Part shown: positions 9,308 through 18,277 of the stretch, in pieces
How positions within the stretch are numbered: the stretch's first letter is position 1
How the letters are laid out: the number at the start of each line of letters is the position of its first letter
Assembly: GCF_013407925.2 (NCBI RefSeq)
Contig: NZ_CP060201.1
Coordinates: 5,937,001 to 6,001,000 of the forward strand
Length of the DNA stretch: 64,000 nucleotides
Reading direction: 5' to 3'
Source of the DNA: Pseudomonas protegens
GTDB taxonomy: Bacteria; Pseudomonadota; Gammaproteobacteria; Pseudomonadales; Pseudomonadaceae
Position numbers and translations under genes: made by a program
Notes under the pieces: generated by a model
The model's input: the letters and a program-made list of their open reading frames with translations, nothing else
What the model was told of the DNA's origin: nothing
Database searches by the model: none

Positions 9308-10870
9308 ATGGAATGGATTGCAGACCCCACGGCCTGGCTTGGCCTGTTGACCCTGATCGTCCTGGAGCTGGTGCTGGGCATCGACAACCTGGTGTTTATC
9401 GCCATCCTCGCGGACAAGCTGCCGCCGGAGCAGCGTGACCGCGCGCGGCTGATCGGCCTGTCCCTGGCGCTGCTGATGCGCCTGGGCCTGCTGGCCAGCA
9501 TCTCGTGGATGGTGACCCTGACCCAGCCGTTGTTCGAGGTGTTCGAGCACAGCTTCTCGGGTCGTGACCTGATCATGCTGTTCGGTGGTGTGTTCCTGTT
9601 GTTCAAGGCCACCATGGAGTTGCACGAACGCCTGGAAGGCCATGTCAGCCAGCGCGCGGGCAGCACCACCTACGCCCTGTTCTGGCCGATCGTGGCGCAG
9701 ATCGTGGTGCTTGATGCGGTGTTCTCCCTGGACGCGGTGATCACCGCGGTGGGCATGGTCGAGCACCTGGCGGTGATGATGATCGCGGTGGTGGTGTCCA
9801 TCGGTGTGATGATCGTCGCCAGCAAGCCGCTGACCCGCTTCGTCAACGCCCACCCGACGGTGATCATGCTGTGCCTGGGCTTCTTGATGATGATCGGCTT
9901 CAGCCTGACCGCCGAAGGCCTGGGCTTCCATATTCCCAAGGGCTACCTGTACGCGGCCATCGGTTTCTCGATCCTCATCGAGCTGTTCAACCAGATCGCC
10001 CGGGCCCGGCGCAAGAAGTCCATGCAGGGCCTGCGGCCGATGCGCGAACGCACGGCCTATGCGGTGATGCGCCTGCTGGGTGGACGCAAGCTGGCGGTGG
10101 AAGAGGTGGGCGAGGAGATCGCCGATCTGCTGGAAGATGGCGAGGCCCCCAGCAGCGAGCTGTTCGACCGCCGCGAGCGGGTGATGATCAGCGGCGTGCT
10201 GCAACTGGCGGAGCGACCGATCCGCAGCCTGATGACGGTGCGCGCTGAGGTTGATTACATCGACCTGACGGACAGTCCTGAGACTATTCGGACCAAGCTG
10301 ATGCATTCGTCCTACTCGCGCCTGCCGCTGATTCGCGACGGCGCGGTGGATGAGCCTTTGGGCTTTGTGCACAAGAAGGAGTTGCTCAAGGAATACCTGG
10401 CCGGCAGCGAGCCGAACCTCGAGCATCTGGCGCGCAAGACCATCAACCTGCTGGAGAGCTTTTCGATCCTCAACGCGCTGGAGCAGATGCGCAAGGCGTC
10501 GACCCACATTGCCTTCGTGATCAACGAGTTCGGCGATTTCATGGGCATTCTGACCATGACCGACATTCTCGAATCCATCGCCGGCGAGCTGCCGGATGCC
10601 AGTGAGATCGAGGGGCCGGACGTGGTGGAGCAAGAGGGCGGCTTTCTGGTCAATGGCGCGCTGAATCTGCCGCAGGTGCGCCAGCGCACCGGCTTTGGCG
10701 CCGAGCCCACCGAGGACTACCAGACCCTGGCCGGGCTGGTGATGAGCCTGCTGGACCGTTTGCCGGTCAAGGGCGACCGGGTCGAGTGGGATGGCTGGAG
10801 CCTTCAGGTCAGGGCGGTGGAAGAGCGCCGGGTGACCCAGGTGCTGCTGTCGCGCCAGACCGCGGACTGA
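9308..10870 (+). CDS. TerC-family membrane protein with CBS pair and CorC_HlyC domain
   Basis: 520 residues. The N-terminal TerC domain (about 1-235) has around seven helices and the acidic in-membrane motifs [13 protein letters not shown] and [11 protein letters not shown], proposed metal-binding sites. Two CBS domains follow (about 295-425; [23 protein letters not shown]), then a CorC_HlyC transporter-associated domain (about 440-518; [15 protein letters not shown]). This is the architecture of E. coli YegH/YoaE. TerC relatives export Mn2+ or supply metals to exoenzymes, so a role in metal homeostasis is likely but unproven. The ATG follows GGAGAA. Confidence 0.93.
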   Translation: MEWIADPTAWLGLLTLIVLELVLGIDNLVFIAILADKLPPEQRDRARLIGLSLALLMRLGLLASISWMVTLTQPLFEVFEHSFSGRDLIMLFGGVFLLFKATMELHERLEGHVSQRAGSTTYALFWPIVAQIVVLDAVFSLDAVITAVGMVEHLAVMMIAVVVSIGVMIVASKPLTRFVNAHPTVIMLCLGFLMMIGFSLTAEGLGFHIPKGYLYAAIGFSILIELFNQIARARRKKSMQGLRPMRERTAYAVMRLLGGRKLAVEEVGEEIADLLEDGEAPSSELFDRRERVMISGVLQLAERPIRSLMTVRAEVDYIDLTDSPETIRTKLMHSSYSRLPLIRDGAVDEPLGFVHKKELLKEYLAGSEPNLEHLARKTINLLESFSILNALEQMRKASTHIAFVINEFGDFMGILTMTDILESIAGELPDASEIEGPDVVEQEGGFLVNGALNLPQVRQRTGFGAEPTEDYQTLAGLVMSLLDRLPVKGDRVEWDGWSLQVRAVEERRVTQVLLSRQTAD

Positions 10871-10874
10871 GCGA

Positions 10875-10900
10875 ATGGCGAGGGCGCGAGCCCTGGCCAT
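10875..10900. terminator. Stem-loop between convergent TerC and wecB genes
   Basis: Imperfect hairpin with inner stem AGGGC / GCCCT and outer ATGG / CCAT, placed directly after the TerC gene stop and before the wecB 3' end. It has no strong U-tract. Confidence 0.35.
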
Positions 10901-10959
10901 GTCCGTGATGGGATGTCGGCGGCGATGTGCTGGCACCTATCGTCGCCGCTGTCGTGTGG

Positions 10960-12165
10960 CTAGGCTTCGTTGGCCTGCTTGAGCGGGCCGTTCCCTGCCT
11001 GTGCAGGCAAGGCGCCTGCCCTGTCGGGCCGGGCTTTGGCCTTGAGCCAGTCGTACAGGCGGCGGGCAATGCGTTCGCTGGCGTGGCCGTCGCCGTAGGG
11101 GCTGTGCACCCGGCTCATGCGTACATGGAGTTGTGCATTGTCCAGCAGTTCTGCGGCATGGCGCACAATGCGCTCGCGGTCGGTACCCACCAGCAGCACC
11201 GTGCCTCCTTTCAGCGCCGACGGCCGCTCGGTGACCTCCCGCAGCACCAGCAGCGGCTTGCCGATGGCGGGGGCTTCCTCCTGAATGCCGCCGGAGTCGC
11301 TGAGGATCAAGTACGAGCGCGCCATCAGCCAGACAAAATGCTGATAGTCCTGAGGCGCTATCAGGTAGATGTTGGGGGTGTCCGAGAGCAGGTCACCGAC
11401 CACGCTCTGTACCTGTGGGTTGAGGTGTACCGGGTAGACGAACTGCACATCCGGATAGCGCTGGGCCAGGATTGCCACGGCCTGGCAGATATGGCGGACA
11501 CCCTGGCCGAAGTTTTCCCGGCGGTGGCAGGTGATCAGCACCATGCGCCGGTTGTGTTCCAGCACCGCCAGGGGCGAATCGATGGCGGGGCGCCATTGGC
11601 TCTGTTGCTGGTGCTGCCGCATCCACCGCAGCGCATCGATCACCGTGTTGCCGGTGACCTCGATGCTGTCCGCGGGCACGTTTTCCCGCAGCAGGTTGGC
11701 CTTGGCTTCGGCGGTCGGAGCGAAGTGCAGGTCGGCGATGACCCCGGTCAGGCGCCGGTTGGCCTCCTCGGGCCAGGGTGTCCTGAGGTCGCCCGTGCGC
11801 AGTCCGGCCTCGACATGACCGATGGGCAACTGGCGGTTGAAGGCGGCGAGGGCGGTGATGAAGCTGGTGGTGGTGTCGCCATGAACCAGGACGATATCCG
11901 GTTGCAGGCGTTCGAGGGTGATGTCCAGGTGCTTCAGCAATTGTTGCGACAGGCCATTGAGGGATTGGTCGTGGGTCATCACTTCCAGGTCTTGGTCGAC
12001 TTGCAGTTCGAAGGCGTCCAGGACCTGCTTGAGCATTTCCCGGTGCTGCCCGGTGGAGCATATATGCAGGTGCAGACCGGGCCAGTGCCGCAGCACCCGG
12101 GCCAGCGGCGCCATTTTGATTGCCTCCGGGCGCGTTCCAAAAACCATCATGATCTTAAAAGGCAT
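10960..12165 (-). CDS. wecB: UDP-N-acetylglucosamine 2-epimerase (non-hydrolysing)
   Basis: Interconverts UDP-GlcNAc and UDP-ManNAc for surface polysaccharide synthesis. 401 residues from ATG 12165, preceded by AGGGAG at good spacing. Family motifs are present in order: FGTRPEAIKMAPL, VHGDTTTS, HVEAGLRTGD, CHRRENFG, and SDSGGIQEEAPAIGKP. Length is slightly above the usual 370-380, with a Lys/Arg/Pro-rich C-terminal tail. No other sugar-nucleotide gene adjoins it (the neighbours are a metal protein and lipoproteins), so it stands as a single-gene unit. The frame is open further upstream, but nothing there resembles the family. Confidence 0.94.
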   Translation of the reverse strand: MPFKIMMVFGTRPEAIKMAPLARVLRHWPGLHLHICSTGQHREMLKQVLDAFELQVDQDLEVMTHDQSLNGLSQQLLKHLDITLERLQPDIVLVHGDTTTSFITALAAFNRQLPIGHVEAGLRTGDLRTPWPEEANRRLTGVIADLHFAPTAEAKANLLRENVPADSIEVTGNTVIDALRWMRQHQQQSQWRPAIDSPLAVLEHNRRMVLITCHRRENFGQGVRHICQAVAILAQRYPDVQFVYPVHLNPQVQSVVGDLLSDTPNIYLIAPQDYQHFVWLMARSYLILSDSGGIQEEAPAIGKPLLVLREVTERPSALKGGTVLLVGTDRERIVRHAAELLDNAQLHVRMSRVHSPYGDGHASERIARRLYDWLKAKARPDRAGALPAQAGNGPLKQANEA

Positions 12166-12570
12166 TGACTCACTCCCTGAGCGCACTGCAGCCGGACCAG
12201 GCTGTGAATGAAAGCAGTGGGAACCGTTCTTGTCCAACCAGCAAACCGAGAGCGTCGCGCTCAAGCACGAGAGCCAAGCACCAGAGGGCTGCTGGTGCGC
12301 GGCTGGCAAGGGAGATGGGAGCAGGTCGGAAAACGACGCGAAAAATGCCCAGTCATGTGGCCTCTGGCACAGCCCCGGGGGTGGTTCCCTGGCGCATACC
12401 CCAGGCGTTGGACCAGTTGGGCCCATCAGGTCTATGCCTGGGTGCATGCTGGCGTTTTCCTGCGCAGAAAATTTTGTGAGGCCCCGCGCCGGCCTTTATG
12501 CTCAACGCCCCTGTGACGCTAGAGCCTGTTTCAGGTCCAGGGGCCGAGGCCCTTTTTCATGGAGTGAACC
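12166..12570. other. 405-bp divergent intergenic region, no gene seen
   Basis: Lies between wecB (minus) and the first lipoprotein gene (plus) and must hold both promoters. A short GC hairpin followed by five T (about 12540-12557) sits just before the lipoprotein ribosome-binding site; its loop is too tight for a confident terminator call. No conserved coding sequence is visible. Confidence 0.4.
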
Positions 12571-13368
12571 GTGCACGCCCCCTTCACGACTGACCTGACC
12601 CGCGCCGTTCTGGCGGCGCTGATGCTGACCGGCCTGCTGGCGCTGGCCGCTTGCAAGACCGCCGCCCCAGAGACGCCGGAGCAACAGCAGCAGCGTCGCT
12701 ACCAGCGCTTTGTCGACGACTTTCGCCAGGTGCTGGAACCGGGCGTGCGCAACGCCGATCTCGATGGCTGGTCCGGCGGCGTGTCGCTGCGAGCGGTGAT
12801 CGATCCGCTGAATCGGATGGTGGCCTGCAGCACCGAGGCACTCCCCGAATACCCGTTGCCGCGTTATCCGGATAACCGCCCGCTGGCCGCGGCGGTGGAG
12901 CGGATCTGTTGGGACTCGGTGTTCCCCAGGGCCGAACCAGAGCTGTTTTCAGGCCAGCCCGCAGCCAATCTTGAGGTGGTGTTGCCGGTGGTGGTCACAC
13001 GTCCCGGTCGCTTGCCCGCGGAGGAACAGAAGATTCGGGAAACGGTGCGCGAGTACAAGGCGCAAGAGCAGTATTTCTGGCGGCAGCTGTTCGCCGCAGA
13101 GACCCTCGACAGCCTGGGCAGCGCCCGGATCGAGGGCCACGCCAACGCGCAGGGACAGGTGCAAGCTTGTCAGGTGCGACTGTCCGCGATTGCCGCCAGA
13201 GCCTCCGACTTCAAGCCGGACCCTGAACGGGGGCAGCGCCTGCAAGAGCGTTGCGCGGCCCTGGATATCCGGCAGATGCCGGGCTTTTTCGCCTCGGAGA
13301 CGGTGGGCGATCGATTCCTCGTCGAGCTGCAATACAGCCCCTGGAGGGGTGGGCCGAAGCGGCCTTGA
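12571..13368 (+). CDS. Lipoprotein with two TonB-C-like, Cys-paired repeats
   Basis: 265 residues from GTG 12571, 5 nt after GGAGTG. The signal peptide ends in lipobox LAAC (Cys 28). The mature part reads as two similar halves. Half 1 has VACSTE and later ERICWDSVFP; half 2 has VQACQVRL and later QERCAALDIRQMPGF. Each half thus has a strand-associated Cys and a helix-associated Cys, plausibly a disulfide, in a layout like TonB C-terminal domains. It is paralogous to the protein at 14350-15141, sharing the RQMPGF and PW-x-GGPK endings. Function unknown; probably periplasmic and lipid-anchored. Confidence 0.8.
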   Translation: MHAPFTTDLTRAVLAALMLTGLLALAACKTAAPETPEQQQQRRYQRFVDDFRQVLEPGVRNADLDGWSGGVSLRAVIDPLNRMVACSTEALPEYPLPRYPDNRPLAAAVERICWDSVFPRAEPELFSGQPAANLEVVLPVVVTRPGRLPAEEQKIRETVREYKAQEQYFWRQLFAAETLDSLGSARIEGHANAQGQVQACQVRLSAIAARASDFKPDPERGQRLQERCAALDIRQMPGFFASETVGDRFLVELQYSPWRGGPKRP

Positions 13369-13501
13369 GCAAGGTGCGAAATATCGGCAGGCGACAGCGC
13401 TTCGGAGGGAAGTGAAGCCATGGCCGGATCGGCGATTTTCCCTATGAGAGCGGTCGGTATGAGTCGATCTTGAACTCCCAGACGTCGCAGTAGGCTTGCC
13501 G

Positions 13502-13529
13502 GCCAAGGCGCTCCCGTCAGCGCCTTGGC
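13502..13529. terminator. 11-bp perfect stem-loop between convergent genes
   Basis: GCCAAGGCGCT / AGCGCCTTGGC with a 6-nt loop, placed between the first lipoprotein gene and the DJ-1 gene, which converge. Likely a bidirectional terminator; a U-tract is absent. The preceding GTAGGCTTGCCGG resembles a degenerate REP, so it may have been recruited from one. Confidence 0.5.
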
Positions 13530-13538
13530 GCGCAATAT

Positions 13539-14111
13539 TCAGTGCGACGCGCGGTGTTCTGCAGCGTGCATTGCGAGGTAGGCGGTCAGGTTGGCGTCGC
13601 TGATCCCCAGGGTGCTGAGAATCTGCGCCATGAAGCTCACCGGTGCGCTGCCCGGGGCGGTGATCACGCGCTGGTCCGCCACGGCATGGGGCACATCCTG
13701 ATAGAAGGCGCCGCCGCCATAGTCCACCGCCAGCAGGTTGGCCGCCGAGTTGGAGGTGTGTTTCAGCGCGTCCAGCACCCCGGCGCGTGCCAGCTCGCGG
13801 GTGCCGTCACAGATGGCGGCGATCACGATGTGGCGTGCCTGGGCGGCGCGCAGCAGGTCGCCGATGTCCGGTGCGTTGGCGCTTTGCCAAATGCTGCCGC
13901 CGCACACCATCAGCAGGTCGACTTCATCCAGATGAATGTCTTCCAGCGCCAGGTCCGGGGTCACCCGCAGGCCGCCCATGGAGGTGACGATGGCGCCCTT
14001 GGGAGACGCGTAGCGGCAGTCGAAACCGTAGAAGCCACGGCCGGTGGCGTTGATCAGGGCAGTTTCCCAGTCGGCGAAGTTGTCACTGAGCAGGGTGATG
14101 GCGCGGGTCAT
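13539..14111 (-). CDS. DJ-1/PfpI-family protein (glutamine amidotransferase-like)
   Basis: 190 residues from ATG 14111. The nucleophile elbow is AAICDGTRELARAG (Cys near residue 103), as in DJ-1/PfpI and ThiJ proteins, with VCGGSIWQ supplying the oxyanion loop. Members act as glyoxalase III/deglycase, protease-like or amidase-like enzymes, and the sequence alone does not choose among them. It lies between two paralogous lipoproteins on the opposite strand, so it is probably an insertion into that pair rather than an operon partner. Confidence 0.88.
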   Translation of the reverse strand: MTRAITLLSDNFADWETALINATGRGFYGFDCRYASPKGAIVTSMGGLRVTPDLALEDIHLDEVDLLMVCGGSIWQSANAPDIGDLLRAAQARHIVIAAICDGTRELARAGVLDALKHTSNSAANLLAVDYGGGAFYQDVPHAVADQRVITAPGSAPVSFMAQILSTLGISDANLTAYLAMHAAEHRASH

Positions 14112-14349
14112 GGGGCGGTCCTTCCTTGGAGCGATGAATGGGTGGGGAGCGCCAGGGTAACCCGTTTTTGCCGGGCGCCTGGAGACGCTTTTGTGGCGCC
14201 GGCGACAATCGCCAGCTGACAGGAGCGACGGTGGTTGCCGGCAATGGTCGTTGGCTTTTAACCAGCGGGCTGCCTTAGGATCCAGCACCTTGACCTCGTT
14301 GAACGCAGTGCAGGACGGTTCGTCAGTGAACCCATCAAAGGAACTGAGC

Positions 14350-15141
14350 ATGTACAACTTTCTCAACGCAACCCCGGCGCAGTGCGGGTTGTTGGCCGGC
14401 CTTCTTCTGGCGTTGTGCGGTTGCCAATCGGACTTGCCTGGCCCCCCGCTGTCCCAGGACGAGCAGCAACGACAGCTGGAGACGCAGTTCTATGCCAACG
14501 CTGTGCAGCAAGTGCTGTACCGCGAGAGCCTCAGGGCCAACGCCGAGCAACTGACGGGCAGCGTGGAGTTGGTCATGCGGTTCAATCGGCAGAATCAGGT
14601 CATCGATTGTGCAGCGCAGAGCAGCCCCTTGCCTGACGCGAGGGCCTATCCCTACCACCCGAAACTCGGCGAGATGCTCAAGAGCATCTGCTGGAACACG
14701 GTGTTCCCTGTGGCGCCCGCCGCCGCCTTTGAGCCTGACGGTGTGCTGGAGGTCAAAGGGACGTTGATGTTCCCTCGCTTGACCCTGGAAGACGAGCAAT
14801 TGAAGGAGTTTGAGTTCAATGCCGGAGAATACGCCAAAGGCCATTTCTTCTGGACGCACACCCTGGCCCCTTTGTCGGTGGACAGCGTTGGGGTGGCCAG
14901 TTTTGAGGTCAAGGCCGATCCCCAGGGCCGGGTGCAGGAGTGCTGGGTGAACCTGCGGGCGGTGCGCTACCGACCCGAGTCATTCAAGCCCGATAATCAA
15001 TTGCGCAATCGCGCCACGCAGCTGTGTGAGCAATTGGACCTGCGGCAGATGCCGGGTTTTGCGCTGGAGCAGGGCCAGGTGCCGCCGATCCATGCCAGCG
15101 TGTTTTACACACCGTGGAAAGGCGGGCCAAAGCCACATTGA
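14350..15141 (+). CDS. Lipoprotein, paralogue of 12571-13368 protein
   Basis: 263 residues from ATG 14350. The signal peptide ends in LALCGC, an unusual lipobox with Cys at -2. The same two-half layout is seen: VIDCAAQ and LKSICWNTVFP in half 1, VQECWVNL and TQLCEQLDLRQMPGF in half 2, then a C-terminal YTPWKGGPK. Alignment by eye with the sister gene is continuous, so the two arose by duplication, now separated by a DJ-1 gene in reverse orientation. Function unknown; four conserved Cys suggest two disulfides in the periplasm. Confidence 0.8.
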   Translation: MYNFLNATPAQCGLLAGLLLALCGCQSDLPGPPLSQDEQQRQLETQFYANAVQQVLYRESLRANAEQLTGSVELVMRFNRQNQVIDCAAQSSPLPDARAYPYHPKLGEMLKSICWNTVFPVAPAAAFEPDGVLEVKGTLMFPRLTLEDEQLKEFEFNAGEYAKGHFFWTHTLAPLSVDSVGVASFEVKADPQGRVQECWVNLRAVRYRPESFKPDNQLRNRATQLCEQLDLRQMPGFALEQGQVPPIHASVFYTPWKGGPKPH

Positions 15142-15317
15142 CGCCACGCGGCCCGGCAGGCGCCTCCCCAGGCGCCTGGGCAAATAATTTCCGCTAGCTA
15201 TTTACATCCACGGCGTCATTCCCCATTATCCGCGCCGTCTAAGTTTCGCTGCTGACCAGACAATTCCAGCCACCAACAGGGTGGTTGTTTTGTTGCGTCC
15301 AAGAAAAGCAGTTGAAA

Positions 15318-16751
15318 ATGACCAAGACTCCTCTGAAAAGAATTCAGCACAAGCTCGCCCGTTCCGGGGTGGCCATCGAACGCCTGAATTCCAATTCCCT
15401 CTCTATCTCGTCCACCAATGCCGCCGGGCTCAAGGTGGATCTGCTGCTGCCCGACAGCTTTGCCATCGAGGAAAAAGCCGTCCTGCAGCTGATGGATTTC
15501 GCCAAGGTGGCTCACCCCCATGGCGGCGAAGTGAAGTGCGCCTGCGCCACGCCGGACTTCCACACCGGCAGCCCGATTCCGGTGGGCAGCGTGATTGTCA
15601 CCAGCCACGACATGGTGGTGCCGCAAGCCATCGGCACCGACATCAATTGCGGCATGCGCCTGCACAAGCTGGGGCTGAACTACGAGCAGTTCATGGCGCA
15701 GAAAGCCAAGTGGACTGCCCTGGTACGTGGCGATCTGCTGGAAGGCACGCGCAATATTCCCACCAGCCCCACGGCCATGAGCGCACTGTTTGCTTCGGGG
15801 CTCGGGGATTTCTGGGCCCAGGTACAGCAACAGGACCCGATCGGGCTGTTTGCCGGGGCGGATTTCGCCCAGTTGCAGCGTGAGCTGTCGGGCCTGCATG
15901 AGTCGTCCTTCGCCCGTGGCAGCGCCGACTACGCGCCGGAAGCCTTGCAGGACCGCTCGCGGAAAATTCTCCGCGACCCGGGCCTGGGTTCCCTGGGCGG
16001 CGGCAATCACTTTGTCGAGATCCAGGTGGTCACCGAGTTGGTGGATCGTCAGGCCTGCTTCGCTCAGGGCCTGTCGGTGGGGCAAGTGGTGATGATGATC
16101 CACACCGGCTCTCGCGACGTGGGCTTCTATGTCGGACGGCGCTGGATGGACAAGGCCAAGGCCCTGTGGCCGGCGGGGATCAAGCACCCCGATTCGAAGA
16201 TCTTCGCCCTGTTTGGCGAGATGGCCGACGAGTACCTGCTGGCCATGCACAGCGCCGCCCACTACGCCGACGCCAACCGCGCACTGATCGCGGAAATGGT
16301 CCGCCAGCGCACCCGGCAGGTGTTCGGCGCGGGCATCGAAGCGCCGCTGATTGTCGATGTGCCGCACAACATCGTGCTGCGTGAAGAAGGCGGCAACGTG
16401 CACCGCAAGGGCGCGACACCGGCCTATGCCGGGCAACCGCTGCTGATCCCGGGGAGCATGGGGCATGACTCCTATCTGCTCACCGGGCTGGGCAACGAAC
16501 GCTGGCTGCGCTCGGCCAGCCACGGCGCCGGGCGCTCGATGTCGCGCAGCGAGATCGTGTTCAAGGCCAAGAAGGACAAGGCCTTCCTCGGCTTGCAGGG
16601 CGTGGAGTGCATCACCACCAAGGAAGAACGGATGATCGAAGAAGCACCGGGGGCCTACAAGGAAATTGGCCAGGTGATCCAGTCCCAGGTGGAGGAGGGG
16701 ACGGTGTCGGTGATGGCGCGGTTTTCGCCGATCTTGACCTTCAAGGCGTAA
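15318..16751 (+). CDS. rtcB: RtcB-family RNA 3'-phosphate ligase
   Basis: GTP- and Mn2+-dependent ligase joining 2',3'-cyclic-phosphate or 3'-phosphate RNA ends to 5'-OH ends, used in RNA repair. 477 residues from ATG 15318. Metal and active-site motifs are intact: CATPDFHTG, GTDINCGMRL, GGGNHFVE, MIHTGSRDVG, VPHNIV and SASHGAGRS, the last with the histidine that is guanylylated in the family. The usual partners rtcR, rtcA and archease are not adjacent, so a stress-regulated rtcBA operon is not evident. It may be a constitutive or divergent RtcB. Confidence 0.92.
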   Translation: MTKTPLKRIQHKLARSGVAIERLNSNSLSISSTNAAGLKVDLLLPDSFAIEEKAVLQLMDFAKVAHPHGGEVKCACATPDFHTGSPIPVGSVIVTSHDMVVPQAIGTDINCGMRLHKLGLNYEQFMAQKAKWTALVRGDLLEGTRNIPTSPTAMSALFASGLGDFWAQVQQQDPIGLFAGADFAQLQRELSGLHESSFARGSADYAPEALQDRSRKILRDPGLGSLGGGNHFVEIQVVTELVDRQACFAQGLSVGQVVMMIHTGSRDVGFYVGRRWMDKAKALWPAGIKHPDSKIFALFGEMADEYLLAMHSAAHYADANRALIAEMVRQRTRQVFGAGIEAPLIVDVPHNIVLREEGGNVHRKGATPAYAGQPLLIPGSMGHDSYLLTGLGNERWLRSASHGAGRSMSRSEIVFKAKKDKAFLGLQGVECITTKEERMIEEAPGAYKEIGQVIQSQVEEGTVSVMARFSPILTFKA

Positions 16752-16887
16752 GCACGAAGGCGCTGTGGGGCGGGGATGGTTTTCGGGTTTGCCGTGCACC
16801 TGTGCGGCCGATACATTGTCGTCCCCCCGGCCTGGTCGTTCTGAGTGGTGCCGTTGAAGTTATCTGTGGAAGGGATGTCATCAGATC

Positions 16888-17067
16888 GTGAAGCGGGTTA
16901 AAAAAGCTGTTTGGTTTGTGTTGTGCATGGGGTCGATGCTCTCGATGGGCGCTGGCCTTTATCAATTCATGCTGCCTAAAGGTGATCCCAGCCTGGCATT
17001 GATGCTGGTGCTGATTGCGCTTATTTCTGGTTTTTATCTGCGGCCGCAAAAGCCCAGGGCACGGTAG
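16888..17067 (+). CDS. Small two-helix membrane protein
   Basis: 59 residues from GTG 16888 (MKRVKKAVWFVLCMG). A basic N-terminus is followed by two hydrophobic stretches (about 7-26 and 34-50), joined by a turn with Pro-Lys-Gly-Asp, and a basic end RPQKPRAR. The upstream AAGGGA is 12 nt from the GTG, rather far. It ends 46 bp before the next gene on the same strand. Not recognised. The hydrophobic pattern and the clean stop favour a real gene. Confidence 0.5.
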   Translation: MKRVKKAVWFVLCMGSMLSMGAGLYQFMLPKGDPSLALMLVLIALISGFYLRPQKPRAR

Positions 17068-17113
17068 TCGCTCTGGTGATTGCCCGTTTGCGGCCAAAGT
17101 CGGGTGCTCGATC

Positions 17114-17659
17114 ATGAATCAAGATGAAAGTCTGAAGCGCGATGCTGTAGCGCCATTTACCGGTGCCAGCGAGTTCGTCGTCGACAAGCAACCCCTTGTC
17201 GAACTGCTTGCCGTGCTTGCCGAGAGTGGCGAGGTGGTGTCCAGCTTCTTCAAGCCAGATCCCTCAATCAAGGCGTTGGATGAGAGAACGCGACTGGGCG
17301 AGTTTCTGGAGCGTTTCAGCAACCTCGCCAGGTCGACGGCTATTGGGCAGATCGAGCCTGGGTTCGGGTCCTTTTCCATGTTGAATCGATATGAGTTCGA
17401 GGGCTCGTTGCTGGCGGTGCTGCTGCGGGGCGGGTGTCATCACGCGCCCCGTGGGTTGAGCCTGGCCAGCGCTCGGAAGTTGGTGGATGAGGCGCTGGAG
17501 GCGGTGTTTCCGGCTCCGTTTTCCGAGCTGGTGGTGTATCGGCTCGATAGTTCCGATTGGAGTGAGTTGACCAGGGATTCGACTATTTCTTCTGCCTATG
17601 TGGTGTGTCAGGGGGCGCGGAATCTGTGGTGGGTGCTGTGTGTTGCTGATTTTGATTGA
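17114..17659 (+). CDS. Hypothetical protein
   Basis: 181 residues from ATG 17114 (MNQDESLKRDAVAPF). No domain recognised. The chain is acidic-to-neutral with alpha/beta character, no signal peptide, and an aromatic C-terminus (NLWWVLCVADFD). GC content and codon choice are a little looser than in the flanking rtcB gene. Paired with the 59-residue membrane protein just upstream, it could be one of the small cytosolic/immunity-like proteins found scattered in Pseudomonas, but nothing here proves that. Confidence 0.6.
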   Translation: MNQDESLKRDAVAPFTGASEFVVDKQPLVELLAVLAESGEVVSSFFKPDPSIKALDERTRLGEFLERFSNLARSTAIGQIEPGFGSFSMLNRYEFEGSLLAVLLRGGCHHAPRGLSLASARKLVDEALEAVFPAPFSELVVYRLDSSDWSELTRDSTISSAYVVCQGARNLWWVLCVADFD

Positions 17660-17760
17660 GGCCTTGTGGGCGCCAGGCTTTCCATAGGAGAAGTCGTTCA
17701 CCCACATGGGTAACAGTTTGGTTCAGGTACAGGGGTGACACGCACGATGGGGGTTCTTGT

Positions 17761-17788
17761 GTAGGAGCTGGCTTGCCAGCGAAGGCGG
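17761..17788 (+). repeat. Single REP, family A (GTAGGAGCTGGCTTGCCAGC type)
   Basis: Matches the left arm seen in the paired elements at 19397, 21583 and 22595. No inverted partner lies nearby. Confidence 0.8.
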
Positions 17789-17871
17789 CATCGCGGACGC
17801 CGCTGGATTGGGTGTTGTAGGTAGCGGTTGCTGCGCTGTCATCCAGTCGTCAGCCATGGCCACACAAGCGC

Positions 17872-17896
17872 TGTGGCGAGGGAGCTTGCTCTCGGT
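17872..17896 (+). repeat. Single REP, family B (GTGGCGAGGGAGCTTGCTC type)
   Basis: Same core as the paired elements at 27918 and 30398; the last bases differ (CTCTCGG instead of CTCCCG), so this copy is diverging. Confidence 0.75.
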
Positions 17897-18277
17897 CGAG
17901 CGGCTGGCGTTTCGGCTCGCGTGAACCTGAGTCCCCGATTTGGCAGGTGTACATATCCGTTGCTTTGGGTGTGGCCACTGGCGGTTTCGCCCTTACGGCG
18001 AGTCCCTTTTGTCAAACCACACAAAAGGAACCAAAAAGTCTTGCCCTTCCACTCGGTGCCTCGCCGAGGCTCGGCATTCCCTCTCTCCGGCATTGATCCG
18101 TGGGCCGCCGCCACCGGCCATCCATGGCCGGGTGGCGGCTAACCCGGCATCCCTGCCGGGTTACCCACGGCTCAATGCCTGCGTTCGGCCATCGTGGTTA
18201 ATGGGGCAAACAGATCAAGATCAAAAGCCAAAGCAAATCTGAGCCGAGCAAAGCAGGAGCCTTGGCGGTGCTTTGGG
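17897..18277. other. Gene-free stretch, probably a longer dispersed Pseudomonas repeat
   Basis: From about 17985 the text (TTTCGCCCTTACGGCGAGTC, then a block with several inverted GC repeats such as AACCCGGCAT-CCCTG-CCGGGTT near 18140) resembles long non-coding repeats I have seen in P. fluorescens-group genomes. Short open frames on both strands lack coding character. A genome-wide self-search would settle copy number. Confidence 0.35.

Noticed and set aside
12540..12557. GGGCC-type hairpin with T-run just before the first lipoprotein gene as an attenuator
   Set aside because: The loop would be two bases, or the stem only four pairs, and there is no leader peptide; too weak to claim.
17839..18114. 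91-codon minus-strand frame in the gene-free stretch
   Set aside because: It lies in repeat-like DNA, with no coding character and no ribosome-binding site worth naming. Such frames are often annotated in Pseudomonas repeats.
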